64,000 bases of DNA from Lautropia mirabilis. GTDB taxonomy: Bacteria > Pseudomonadota > Gammaproteobacteria > Burkholderiales > Burkholderiaceae_E. A model generated the notes under the pieces. The model was not told the origin of the DNA. It saw only the letters and a list, made by a program, of their open reading frames with translations, and made no database searches. Below are positions 54,668 through 64,000 of the stretch, piece after piece (within the stretch, counting starts at the first letter, position 1; every line of letters starts with the position of its first letter). The stretch spans positions 3,098,501 through 3,162,500 of the forward strand of contig NZ_LR134378.1 of the NCBI RefSeq assembly GCF_900637555.1, given 5' to 3'. The translations under genes were made by a program, and so were the position numbers.

Positions 54668-56389
54668 TCAAGCCGGTTTTTCCGTCTCGTCCGGCTCCGG
54701 CACCACCGTCCCGTCACGCAGCGGGCGGCGCAGAACCTTGCCCACATCACTCTTGGGCAGACTCTTCACGAAAGCCACGATCCTGGGACGCTTGTAGCCC
54801 GTCAGGCGCTCCTTGCAATACGCCAACAGCTCCTCACACGTCAACGTCCTGTCCTCGCGCACCACAAAGATCTTCACCGCCTGTCCGGCATGCTCATCCT
54901 GCACACCGACCGCCGCACACGCCCTCACCCCCGGGTGGCTGCAGACCACATCCTCCACCTCATTGCAGTAGACATTGAAGCCTGACACCAGGATCATGTC
55001 CTTCTGCCGGTCCAGCAAGCGCAGATAACCGCGCTCATCCATCACGCCGATATCCCCGGTCCTCAGAAAACCGTCCGGCGTCATGACCGCACGCGTGTCC
55101 TCGGCATGCTGCCAATAGCCAGCCATCACCTGCGGACCACGCACCACCACCTCGCCCGGCTGCCCCCATGGAAGCGGACGCAGCGCCTCATCCCGGATCC
55201 CGATCTCGGTCGACGGCAACGGCATTCCCACCGTCCCATCGTGCGTCGTCGTATTCGTCGGAGAACAAGCCACCGTCGGTGACGCCTCCGTCAGACCGTA
55301 CCCCTCGCAGATCGGACACCCCGTCACCGACTCCCACCGCCGTGCGACCGCCTTCGGCACAGCCATCCCGCCTGCAAGCGAGATTCGCAAGTTCGAAAAA
55401 TCCAGCCCCCGAAACACCTCATGGGCTACCAGCATGTCATACAGCGTGCTCACCCCAGGAAACACCACCGGACGATGAGGCCGAAGCGCCTTCACCAATC
55501 CCTTCACATCACGCGGATTGGGGATCAGGATCAGCTTGCCCCCCAGCTGCATGTTCACCAGCAGGCAGATCGTCAGCGCAAAGATGTGATAGAGCGGCAA
55601 CGCCCCCACAAACACCGGCGGCCCCTCCGGCGTCGGCTTTCCGGGCTGATCCATCGCCGGATGGAACCACGCACAGCTCTGCAGCACATTCGCCACCATG
55701 TTGCGGTGCGTCAGCATCGCCCCCCGCGACACACCGGTCGTCCCGCCCGTGTACTGCAAGAAGGCCAGATCCTCTCCACTCAGCTGGGGCGGCTCGAACG
55801 GCAGATCCTTGCCCTGCCGCATCACCTCGGCAAACCGGACAGCCCCAGGCAAATTGAAAGGAGGAACCGTCCGCCGCACATGACGGAGCATCATGTTCAC
55901 CGCCCAGCCCCTCAGCCCTCCCAGCAGATCTCCCATCGAGGCCAGGACAACCTGACGGACCATCCCCTCCGGCCCGACCTTCTCCACCGTGTGCGCAAAA
56001 TTCTCCAGAACCACCAGCACATCCACACGGGCATCCCGCAGCTGGTTCTCCAGCTCTCGCGGCGTATAGAGCGGATTGACATTCACCGCCGTCATCCCCG
56101 CTCGCAGCGTCCCCAGCAACGACACCACATAGGCATGACAGTTGGGCATCATCAGCGCGACACGTGAGCCCTTGGGCAACCCCAGCGACCCAAGCCATGC
56201 CGCGAACCGCGTGGACAGCCGGTCCAGATCCCCATACGTCAACGTGCGCCCCAGACAGACCGTCGCCGCCTGCTCCGCATGCCGGACCATGACGTCCTCC
56301 AGCAGATGCGCCAGCGAACGATAACTGTCCGGATCGATCTCCGCAGGAACCCCATGCGGATAATGTTTCAACCAGACGCGCTCCACCAC
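54668..56389 (-). CDS. fadD: Long-chain fatty acid-CoA ligase
   Basis: An adenylate-forming enzyme of 573 residues that activates fatty acids to acyl-CoA. The AMP-binding P-loop YTGGTTGVSRGAMLTHRN is near residue 218. YGLTEASP and the hinge region GFLRTGDIGVMDERGYLRLLDRQKDMI follow. The C-terminal K in LPKSDVGKVLRR is the catalytic Lys. Start MVERVWLKHYPHGVPAEI is typical of FadD. Confidence 0.93.
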   Translation of the reverse strand: MVERVWLKHYPHGVPAEIDPDSYRSLAHLLEDVMVRHAEQAATVCLGRTLTYGDLDRLSTRFAAWLGSLGLPKGSRVALMMPNCHAYVVSLLGTLRAGMTAVNVNPLYTPRELENQLRDARVDVLVVLENFAHTVEKVGPEGMVRQVVLASMGDLLGGLRGWAVNMMLRHVRRTVPPFNLPGAVRFAEVMRQGKDLPFEPPQLSGEDLAFLQYTGGTTGVSRGAMLTHRNMVANVLQSCAWFHPAMDQPGKPTPEGPPVFVGALPLYHIFALTICLLVNMQLGGKLILIPNPRDVKGLVKALRPHRPVVFPGVSTLYDMLVAHEVFRGLDFSNLRISLAGGMAVPKAVARRWESVTGCPICEGYGLTEASPTVACSPTNTTTHDGTVGMPLPSTEIGIRDEALRPLPWGQPGEVVVRGPQVMAGYWQHAEDTRAVMTPDGFLRTGDIGVMDERGYLRLLDRQKDMILVSGFNVYCNEVEDVVCSHPGVRACAAVGVQDEHAGQAVKIFVVREDRTLTCEELLAYCKERLTGYKRPRIVAFVKSLPKSDVGKVLRRPLRDGTVVPEPDETEKPA

Positions 56390-56442
56390 CAGGCCCCCTC
56401 AAACCACACCAGACACCATCACACCCTATCCGGGCCCCCAGA

Positions 56443-56458
56443 GAAAACGTCTGGTTTC
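56443..56458. promoter_or_regulatory. Inverted repeat upstream of fadD
   Basis: GAAAACGTCTGGTTTC, 54 bases before the fadD start, is an imperfect inverted repeat resembling PsrA-type fatty-acid regulator sites (GAAAC-N-GTTTC). The spacer is longer than usual for PsrA. Confidence 0.3.
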
Positions 56459-56781
56459 AACATCCCAAACGCCCCGACGGCCTCGCCGCACGCCGCACGC
56501 CGCACGCTGCACGCTGCACGCGCAGCTTACAACCACAAGGCCGCAGTTGTCGGTGAAATTATCGCTTCTTCCATCAAGACACGATACCGCATCGCCCCAT
56601 TCCCAACACAGACCCCCTGCCCGCCTTTCTTCAACCACTGCCCCCAACGCTCCACACCTTCACGGCCCTTCATCCCCAACCCCACGCCCGCATCAGGATG
56701 CCGCCAGCCCTCACACATCCTCCTACGCGACACCCGATGCAGAGGCACAACGAATAAACGCCGCTTCCCCCATTCCTCCCT

Positions 56782-56845
56782 CGCCACATCTCTCCCCGCC
56801 ACATCTCTCCCGCCACATCTCTCCCGCCACATCTCTCCCGCCATA
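56782..56845. repeat. 14-bp tandem repeat
   Basis: The unit GCCACATCTCTCCC occurs four times, the first with an extra C, followed by a degenerate fifth unit (GCCATATCCACCCC). It lies about 140 bases before the amidohydrolase. Confidence 0.88.
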
Positions 56846-56987
56846 TCCACCCCTGCCATAACCATCCACGGCCGCATCCATGCGCAGCCACATCGCCCCC
56901 CGGGCCTACTCGGATCCAGCGCTTCCTGCACATGCTCCCTACCCAGCCCCACTGATGCTAATCTCTACTCATTCACAAGGAGCCACC

Positions 56988-58178
56988 ATGCAGATCATCG
57001 ACGACATCCAGGCCTCGCACGCCGAATTCACCGCCCTGCGACGCGACATCCATGCCCATCCCGAACTGGGTTTCGAAGAGACCCGCACCTCCACCCTGGT
57101 AGCCAACAAACTGCGCGAATGGGGCTACGAAGTCACTACCGGCCTGGGCAAGACTGGCGTCGTCGGCACCCTCAAACGTGGCAACAGCCCCCGCAGCATC
57201 GGCATCCGTGCCGACATGGATGCCCTGCCCATGCAGGAAGCCAACACCTTCGGCCACCACTCCAGCCACCCTAGCCGCATGCATGCCTGCGGCCATGACG
57301 GCCACACCACCATCCTGCTGGCCGCCGCCAAACACCTCGCCACCCACCAGAACTTCGACGGCACCCTCCACCTCATCTTCCAGCCCGCCGAAGAATCCCT
57401 CGGTGGCGGTCGCGCCATGGTCCAGGACGGACTCTTCGAGCGCTTCCCCTGCGACGCCATCTTCGGCCTTCACAACTGGCCCGGCATGCCCATCGGTCAA
57501 ATCGGCATTCGCCCCGGCCCCATCCTCGCCTCCTCCAACACCTTCGAGATCATCATCACCGGCAAAGGCTCCCACGCCGCCATGCCCCACAACGGCATCG
57601 ATCCCGTCGCCATCGCAGCCACCCTGGTCCAGGCCTTCCAGACCATCATCAGCCGCAACCGCAACCCCATCGAAGCCGCCGTCCTTTCCGTTACCCAGAT
57701 CCATACCGGCGACGCCGTCAACATCGTCCCCGACCACGCCACACTGCGCGGTACCGTCCGGACCTTCTCCGTCGAAATGATCGACCTCATCGAAACCCGG
57801 ATGAAAGCCCTCGCCGAAAGCATCTGCAGCGGCTTTGGCGCCAAAGTCGACTTCCGCTTCCTGCGCAACTACCCGCCCACCATCAACAATCCCGAACAGA
57901 CCGCCTTCGTCACACAAGTCCTCACCGACGTCATCGGCCCCGACAACATCGTCTCCCCCATCGATCCCGTCATGGCCGCCGAAGACTTCTCCTTCATGCT
58001 GCTCCAGCGCCCAGGCTGCTACTTCTTCCTGGGCAACGGCGACGGAACCCACCGCGCCGACGGCCACGGCGACGGCCCCTGCCTGCTGCACAACCCCAGC
58101 TACGATTTCAACGACGACGCCATCCCCGTCGGAGCCACCCTCTGGGTCCGCCTCGTCGAAGCATTCCTGCACCGCTAA
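56988..58178 (+). CDS. M20-family amidohydrolase (hippurate hydrolase-like)
   Basis: A 396-residue metallo-aminoacylase. Metal ligands are in HACGHDGHTT and the catalytic Glu pair in QPAEES; GxHNWPGMPIGQ and a dimerisation insert follow. The family releases amino acids from N-acyl or hippurate-like substrates, or acts on N-acetyl-diaminopimelate; the exact substrate is unknown. The ATG at 56988 is preceded by AAGGAG at 6 bases. Confidence 0.92.
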   Translation: MQIIDDIQASHAEFTALRRDIHAHPELGFEETRTSTLVANKLREWGYEVTTGLGKTGVVGTLKRGNSPRSIGIRADMDALPMQEANTFGHHSSHPSRMHACGHDGHTTILLAAAKHLATHQNFDGTLHLIFQPAEESLGGGRAMVQDGLFERFPCDAIFGLHNWPGMPIGQIGIRPGPILASSNTFEIIITGKGSHAAMPHNGIDPVAIAATLVQAFQTIISRNRNPIEAAVLSVTQIHTGDAVNIVPDHATLRGTVRTFSVEMIDLIETRMKALAESICSGFGAKVDFRFLRNYPPTINNPEQTAFVTQVLTDVIGPDNIVSPIDPVMAAEDFSFMLLQRPGCYFFLGNGDGTHRADGHGDGPCLLHNPSYDFNDDAIPVGATLWVRLVEAFLHR

Positions 58179-58212
58179 TCCGTCCACACCAGGCCGGTCC
58201 ATCATGGGCCGG

Positions 58213-58260
58213 CCCTCAAGTCAGCCCTCAAGTCAGCCCTCAAGTCAGCCCTCAATCCGG
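58213..58260. repeat. 12-bp tandem repeat
   Basis: CCCTCAAGTCAG three times in a row (58213-58248) and a partial fourth copy, starting 35 bases after the amidohydrolase stop. Confidence 0.9.
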
Positions 58261-58393
58261 CCTTCAACCCAGACCTACAGGAGAAAGCCTGCCCCCTCAA
58301 GAATGATCGGATGCCCCCGGCCCCAATGAGTCAATGAGCCGTCGTGCGGCTAAGCTGCCCTCGATATCCCCCAATCCCTGCTACCTCCTCTTG

Positions 58394-58501
58394 CCCTGTC
58401 TTCCCTGTCTTCCCTGTCTTCCCTGTCTTCCCTGTCTTCCCTGTCTTCCCTGTCTTCCCTGCCTTTCCTGCCTTTCCTGCCTTTCCTGCCTTTCCTGCCT
58501 T
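58394..58501. repeat. 9-bp minisatellite, 12 units
   Basis: Seven CCCTGTCTT units are followed by five (C/T)CCTGCCTT units. The 9-bp period keeps frame: on the minus strand it reads as (GKT)n(GKA)n, collagen-like triplets, within an open frame of about 127 codons (58331-58714) that has no other sign of being a gene. Confidence 0.92.
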
Positions 58502-58639
58502 TCCCACTGCCCCCGCTGCCTCACTCTCACTATCCCCTATCTCGGCTCTCGGATACTGGGGTGGAGCCTGAATGTCCAGATTGTGGATACCAGATGCACC
58601 AATGAACAGATACGCCAGTGACCAAGCAACTGATCCCAT

Positions 58640-58884
58640 GAACAAATGAACACCAGATGAGTACCGTTGGGCCGCCCCCAGAACCCATCGGTCTGTCGGA
58701 CAGCCACTTGGCACCTTCCCATGGTTTCATAGCTCCACGGGAGCCCCTCTTGCCGGGGACTGGCTCCCGGGACTCCGAGCCCCTGCTCAGCAGGCCCCGC
58801 AGGCCTGCAGAACCAGGACTCAGAATGTCCTCTGGAAATAGCACTTTTATGGACACCGCCCCAAGGGAGGTGTCCATTTTTTTT
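58640..58884 (+). ncRNA. Candidate small RNA ending at an orphan terminator
   Basis: Upstream of the terminator lie GGGAGCC/GGCTCCC arms (58739-58745/58762-58768) and the palindrome CCTGCTCAGCAGG (58782-58794), with no open frame that looks like a gene. A structured RNA ending in a strong terminator is possible; the 5' end and promoter are not identified. It may instead be the distant 3' end of the amidohydrolase transcript. Confidence 0.35.
58849..58884 (+). terminator. Strong orphan intrinsic terminator
   Basis: Perfect 9-bp arms ATGGACACC/GGTGTCCAT with an 11-base loop, followed by an eight-T tract. It lies 670 bases beyond the nearest upstream gene. Confidence 0.88.
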
Positions 58885-59256
58885 GCCCGGCATGGAAACT
58901 GTCGGTATGTGTCCGGGGAACGCAAACCCAGCAGAACAGTCCTCCGCCCCCCTGAAACACGGGACACTCCGAACCAGCAGCCACAGAAGGTGCGACAACA
59001 GCACTTGCAAATAACAAAACGCCTTTTGCCTTTATAACGGCAACCATTGCCGTACTGCGATAAGCGGGCCCCCGGTAGGCTCCATGAGCCGAAGCAGATC
59101 CAAATCACCTGGCCACACATTCCAGTAGCTCCCACGTGCAGTGACGCATCCCTCTGGCGGCAGATGAACAGCTTCTCCCCACGCTGCCACTGGCCCCTTG
59201 CGTCCCCCTGGGTCTCCGCACTTCGCCCTACCTCGACCGCAAGCCCTGAGGAGCCA

Positions 59257-59370
59257 GCCCCCTGAGAGCTCCCCCTGAGAGCTCCCCCCTGAGAGCTCCC
59301 CCTGAGAGCTCCCCCTGGGAGATCCCCTGGGAGATCCCCTGGGAGATCCCCTGAGAGATCCCCTGAGAGT
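59257..59370. repeat. Degenerate 13-14-bp tandem repeat
   Basis: About nine units in two subtypes: CCCCCTGAGAGCTC, then CCCCTGGGAGAT and CCCCTGAGAGAT. All share CCCTG-GAGA. Confidence 0.88.
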
Positions 59371-59967
59371 CAGAGCGCCCTGATAGCCCGAGCCCCAAGG
59401 GGGCTAGTACCCAAGGGAGCGACGCACACACCGCCCAGCCTCACAACCTGGCTGCCCCCCCAAGGAGGATCACATCAACAGCACCACCTCCTTTCAGCAT
59501 AGGCCAAGCAGCCACCCAATGGATGGCGTCACCCCATCCCGCCCGCCTCCGATACAGACTAGATGCACCGCCCCACGCGGCTCAAACATCTTCCTGGAGC
59601 CAGACACCATGAGCAGATCTCCCCTACCAAGCGGCGAACCTTCAGCAGCGGAAGGCCGCCTCCTCGCAGGCGAGAGCGGCGCGTGTTTCAGCAAACAGAA
59701 CACCGGATTCGGACATAAGTCACAAAGTAGCCACATGCGGTCCGTTGTCATGAATCGTCTGCATGAAGGACGTGAACTATGACCACGCCAAACCGTTGCC
59801 GAACAGCAACAATGCATCCCAACGGATCACGCACAACGCGTGACTCCCAAGCAGCACTCCGTAGCACCTGCAACCTCGACAACCCCTTTTTTCTCTCTAC
59901 CCGGAACTCTTTCTATCCCGAAACAGGACACCAACTCAGTGCCTGCGGACGGAAGGAGGAGACTGAA

Positions 59968-60753
59968 ATGAACGCTCAGAATGTACTCCTGGTCGATGAC
60001 CAGCCCCTGATCCGCAAATCCCTTCGCTCCATCCTGGAGTCGATCGATGAAAACCTGATCATCATCGCCGCCTCCTCGCTAGAAGAAGCCATCCGCTATG
60101 TTCATAGCGGGCAGCAGCCGTTGCTGACCCTCCTGGATCTCCAGCTGCCCGACGCAACCGGAACCGTCACGCTGGACACATTCCGCCGGAAATGCCCGGG
60201 TCTCCCCATCGTCGCAATGATCGAACGGGCAGATCAGGCAGTGACCCATGCGTGCCAAGTGGCCGGCACTCTGGGACTGGTCCTGAAAAACGCGGATACC
60301 CAACCCATCACTGACTGCCTCCGGACTGCCATCCGGCTGGCCCGCAATAGCAACGATCCCAAATCCGGAAGCGGATCCGCGCCTGCATCACATGCCGCAG
60401 TGGTTCGTCCTGAGTTCCAGGACCATCTCAGTATCCCCAAAGCGAATGCACCCCAAGGGCTGCGTGTTCAACCTGCGGTATATCCGGGCAGCAATACCGC
60501 TCCTGCACAACCGCACCGTGAATACCGGGACGGGCGCCATCTGGGCCTGAGTGAACGCCAACGCAGCGTGCTTCGGCTCATGATGCTGGGTCTGCCAAAC
60601 AAGAGCATCTGCAGAGAACTGGGATTGGCAGAAGGAACGGTCAAGGTCCACGTCAGCAGCATCCTTCGCATCCTGGGCATCTCCTCGCGTGCGCAAGTCG
60701 CCATGGCAGCCATGCGCTCGGGGATCCAGTTCGAAGACATCGCAACGTCCTGA
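59968..60753 (+). CDS. LuxR-type (NarL family) response regulator
   Basis: A 261-residue regulator. The N-terminal receiver (about 1-115) has VLLVDDQ with the acidic pair and LLDLQLPDATG with the phospho-acceptor Asp; a flexible Pro/Gln linker of about 75 residues follows. The C-terminal LuxR helix-turn-helix (about 190-250) reads LSERQRSVLRLMMLGLPNKSICRELGLAEGTVKVHVSSIL. The start at 59968 has GGAGG 8 bases upstream. No sensor kinase is adjacent, so it is an orphan here. Confidence 0.9.
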   Translation: MNAQNVLLVDDQPLIRKSLRSILESIDENLIIIAASSLEEAIRYVHSGQQPLLTLLDLQLPDATGTVTLDTFRRKCPGLPIVAMIERADQAVTHACQVAGTLGLVLKNADTQPITDCLRTAIRLARNSNDPKSGSGSAPASHAAVVRPEFQDHLSIPKANAPQGLRVQPAVYPGSNTAPAQPHREYRDGRHLGLSERQRSVLRLMMLGLPNKSICRELGLAEGTVKVHVSSILRILGISSRAQVAMAAMRSGIQFEDIATS

Positions 60754-61045
60754 CAGCGCAGAACAGATCGAAGGTGAGCAGGCAAAACGCGGCAAACGGC
60801 CCACGTCCAAACCGGACGTGGGAGCCATGCAAAGAAACAGGGGGAGACAAGGGCACCGCCGACGGGAGCGCGCCTCGGAGTTACGCCGCTGACTTAAAAC
60901 AGGCTGGCGAAGGAGACATACAGAAAGAGACAAACAGAATGTGAAGGGGGCGTATGAGATACAGAGGACTAATTGAGAGGGGCGTAGGAGACATACAGAC
61001 GAAAAAAAAAGCCCGTACGATGTACGGGCTTTTTCATGAATAGGG
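60754..61045. other. Intergenic region and rrn terminator
   Basis: The LuxR-gene 3' region, with two copies of GGAGACATACAGA (60916-60928 and 60988-61000) in purine-rich DNA, meets the convergent rrn operon. Confidence 0.55.
61001..61036 (-). terminator. rrn operon terminator
   Basis: GCCCGTAC/GTACGGGC arms with a short loop, about 15 bases beyond the 5S end on the minus strand, followed there by a long T tract (nine A on the plus strand). Symmetric enough to act in both directions. Confidence 0.93.
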
Positions 61046-61161
61046 TGTCTGACGATGTCCTACTTTCACGGGCGCGGGCCCACTATCATCGGCGCAAAAG
61101 CGTTTCACGTTCCTGTTCGGGATGGGAAGGAGTGGTTCCACTTCGCTATGGTCGTCAGACA
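61046..61161 (-). rRNA. rrf: 5S ribosomal RNA
   Basis: The minus strand reads TGTCTGACGACCATAGCG at the 5' end and GTAGGACATCGTCAGACA at the 3' end, which pair as helix I. Internal CCATCCCGAACAGGAACGTG and GCGCCGATGATAGTGG segments match the 5S pattern. About 116 nt. Confidence 0.95.
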
Positions 61162-61361
61162 AAGCTTGTTGGCGGCGAGCCTAGCGAGTTGCCAAGGCTT
61201 GCTGCCGTTGTCTGATAGGAGTCGACGAGTGTATCGGAAGTTTCATGAGGAGTCCATGGTTTCCGACGACGATGTGACTGAGTCTCGAACGAGTCTGCGT
61301 GCAGAGTCATGTCGAGTCAACTGATGGCGGCCCAGCAGCATGCTGGATCTCGCAAAACTAT

Positions 61362-64000
<2,639 letters not shown>

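Larger units (their letters stand above)
56390..56987. other. Divergent intergenic region fadD / M20 gene with repeats
   Basis: No gene is seen in about 600 bases. It has a short CACGC-CG repeat block (56488-56524), a 14-bp tandem repeat (56782-56845) and an inverted repeat close to fadD. Strong strand bias (C-rich on plus). Confidence 0.55.
58179..59967. other. Gene-poor region with tandem repeats
   Basis: About 1.8 kb with no confidently called gene. It contains three tandem arrays (58213-58260, 58394-58501, 59257-59370), structured segments and a strong orphan terminator (58849-58884). Short open frames on both strands are either made of repeats or resemble nothing. The 59430-59967 part shows no clear feature besides the ribosome site of the next gene. 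Confidence 0.6.

Noticed and set aside
58394..58501. CRISPR array
   Set aside because: Head-to-tail 9-bp units without unique spacers; no cas genes in the window. The same holds for the other tandem arrays.
59519..59782. 87-codon open frame in the gene desert
   Set aside because: No ribosome site, no recognisable family and codon use unlike the neighbours.
61162..61361. tRNA gene in the 23S-5S spacer
   Set aside because: No cloverleaf or T-arm (GGTTCGAATCC-like) sequence is present.

Overview
The window reads as a chromosomal piece of a GC-rich betaproteobacterium, most likely Burkholderiales. Evidence: the gene order tyrS / M23 peptidase / anmK / erpA / bactofilin / rpsI / rplM, a pilGHIJ-chpA cluster, a ribD-ribE-ribB-ribH-nusB-thiL-pgpA chain, a catalytically dead dihydroorotase beside pyrB, and several trimeric-type porins ending in Phe. 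The genus is not resolved by eye. Most genes from 4.3 to 47 kb lie on the minus strand in tightly coupled operons (many 4-nt ATGA/GTGA overlaps).

Layout. 1-4.3 kb is accessory: the 3' end of an unknown gene, a hipBA toxin-antitoxin pair with a palindromic operator, then a 584-nt non-coding stretch and an AT-rich reverse transcriptase gene with retron hallmarks (NAxxH, YVDD, VTG). The non-coding stretch holds several stem-loops and one long nested hairpin and is best read as a retron msr-msd. 4.3-8.5 kb: ruvX-pyrR-pyrB-pyrC'-plsC, with plsC apparently frameshifted in a homopolymer next to the retron end. 8.7-10.5 kb: a two-gene ATPase + DUF4276 (TOPRIM-like) module resembling OLD/PARIS/Abi-type defence. 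10.5-11.3 kb: a small cytochrome c behind Fur-like and FNR-like sites. 11.3-27.6 kb: the Pil-Chp chemosensory cluster (pilG, pilH, pilI, pilJ, chpA), thiE, a pilin accessory gene, and a cAMP-type module (FHA protein, CHASE2 cyclase, metallo-beta-lactamase-fold phosphodiesterase), which together suggest surface/twitching control through cyclic nucleotide.

27.7-43 kb is housekeeping: sucCD, recA-recX, an SDR oxidoreductase, pncC/cinA, pgpA, thiL, nusB, riboflavin genes, nrdR, glyA, a phosphatase of the phosphoglycerate mutase family and tyrS. 43.7-49.2 kb: M23 endopeptidase, anmK, erpA, bactofilin, rpsI-rplM and an OsmC protein. 49.7-53.6 kb carries three tandem paralogous porins that share a conserved 5' leader. 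53.9-58.2 kb: an OmpA-like protein, a fatty acyl-CoA ligase and an M20 amidohydrolase. 58.2-60 kb is a gene-poor stretch full of short tandem repeats and one strong orphan terminator, followed by a LuxR-type response regulator. The window ends in an rrn operon on the minus strand (5S, then 23S running off the edge).

The most novel candidate is the hipBA / non-coding RNA / retron-RT island. The ATPase-DUF4276 pair lies only about 4 kb away, on the other side of the pyrimidine operon, so that operon is flanked by two probable phage-defence modules.
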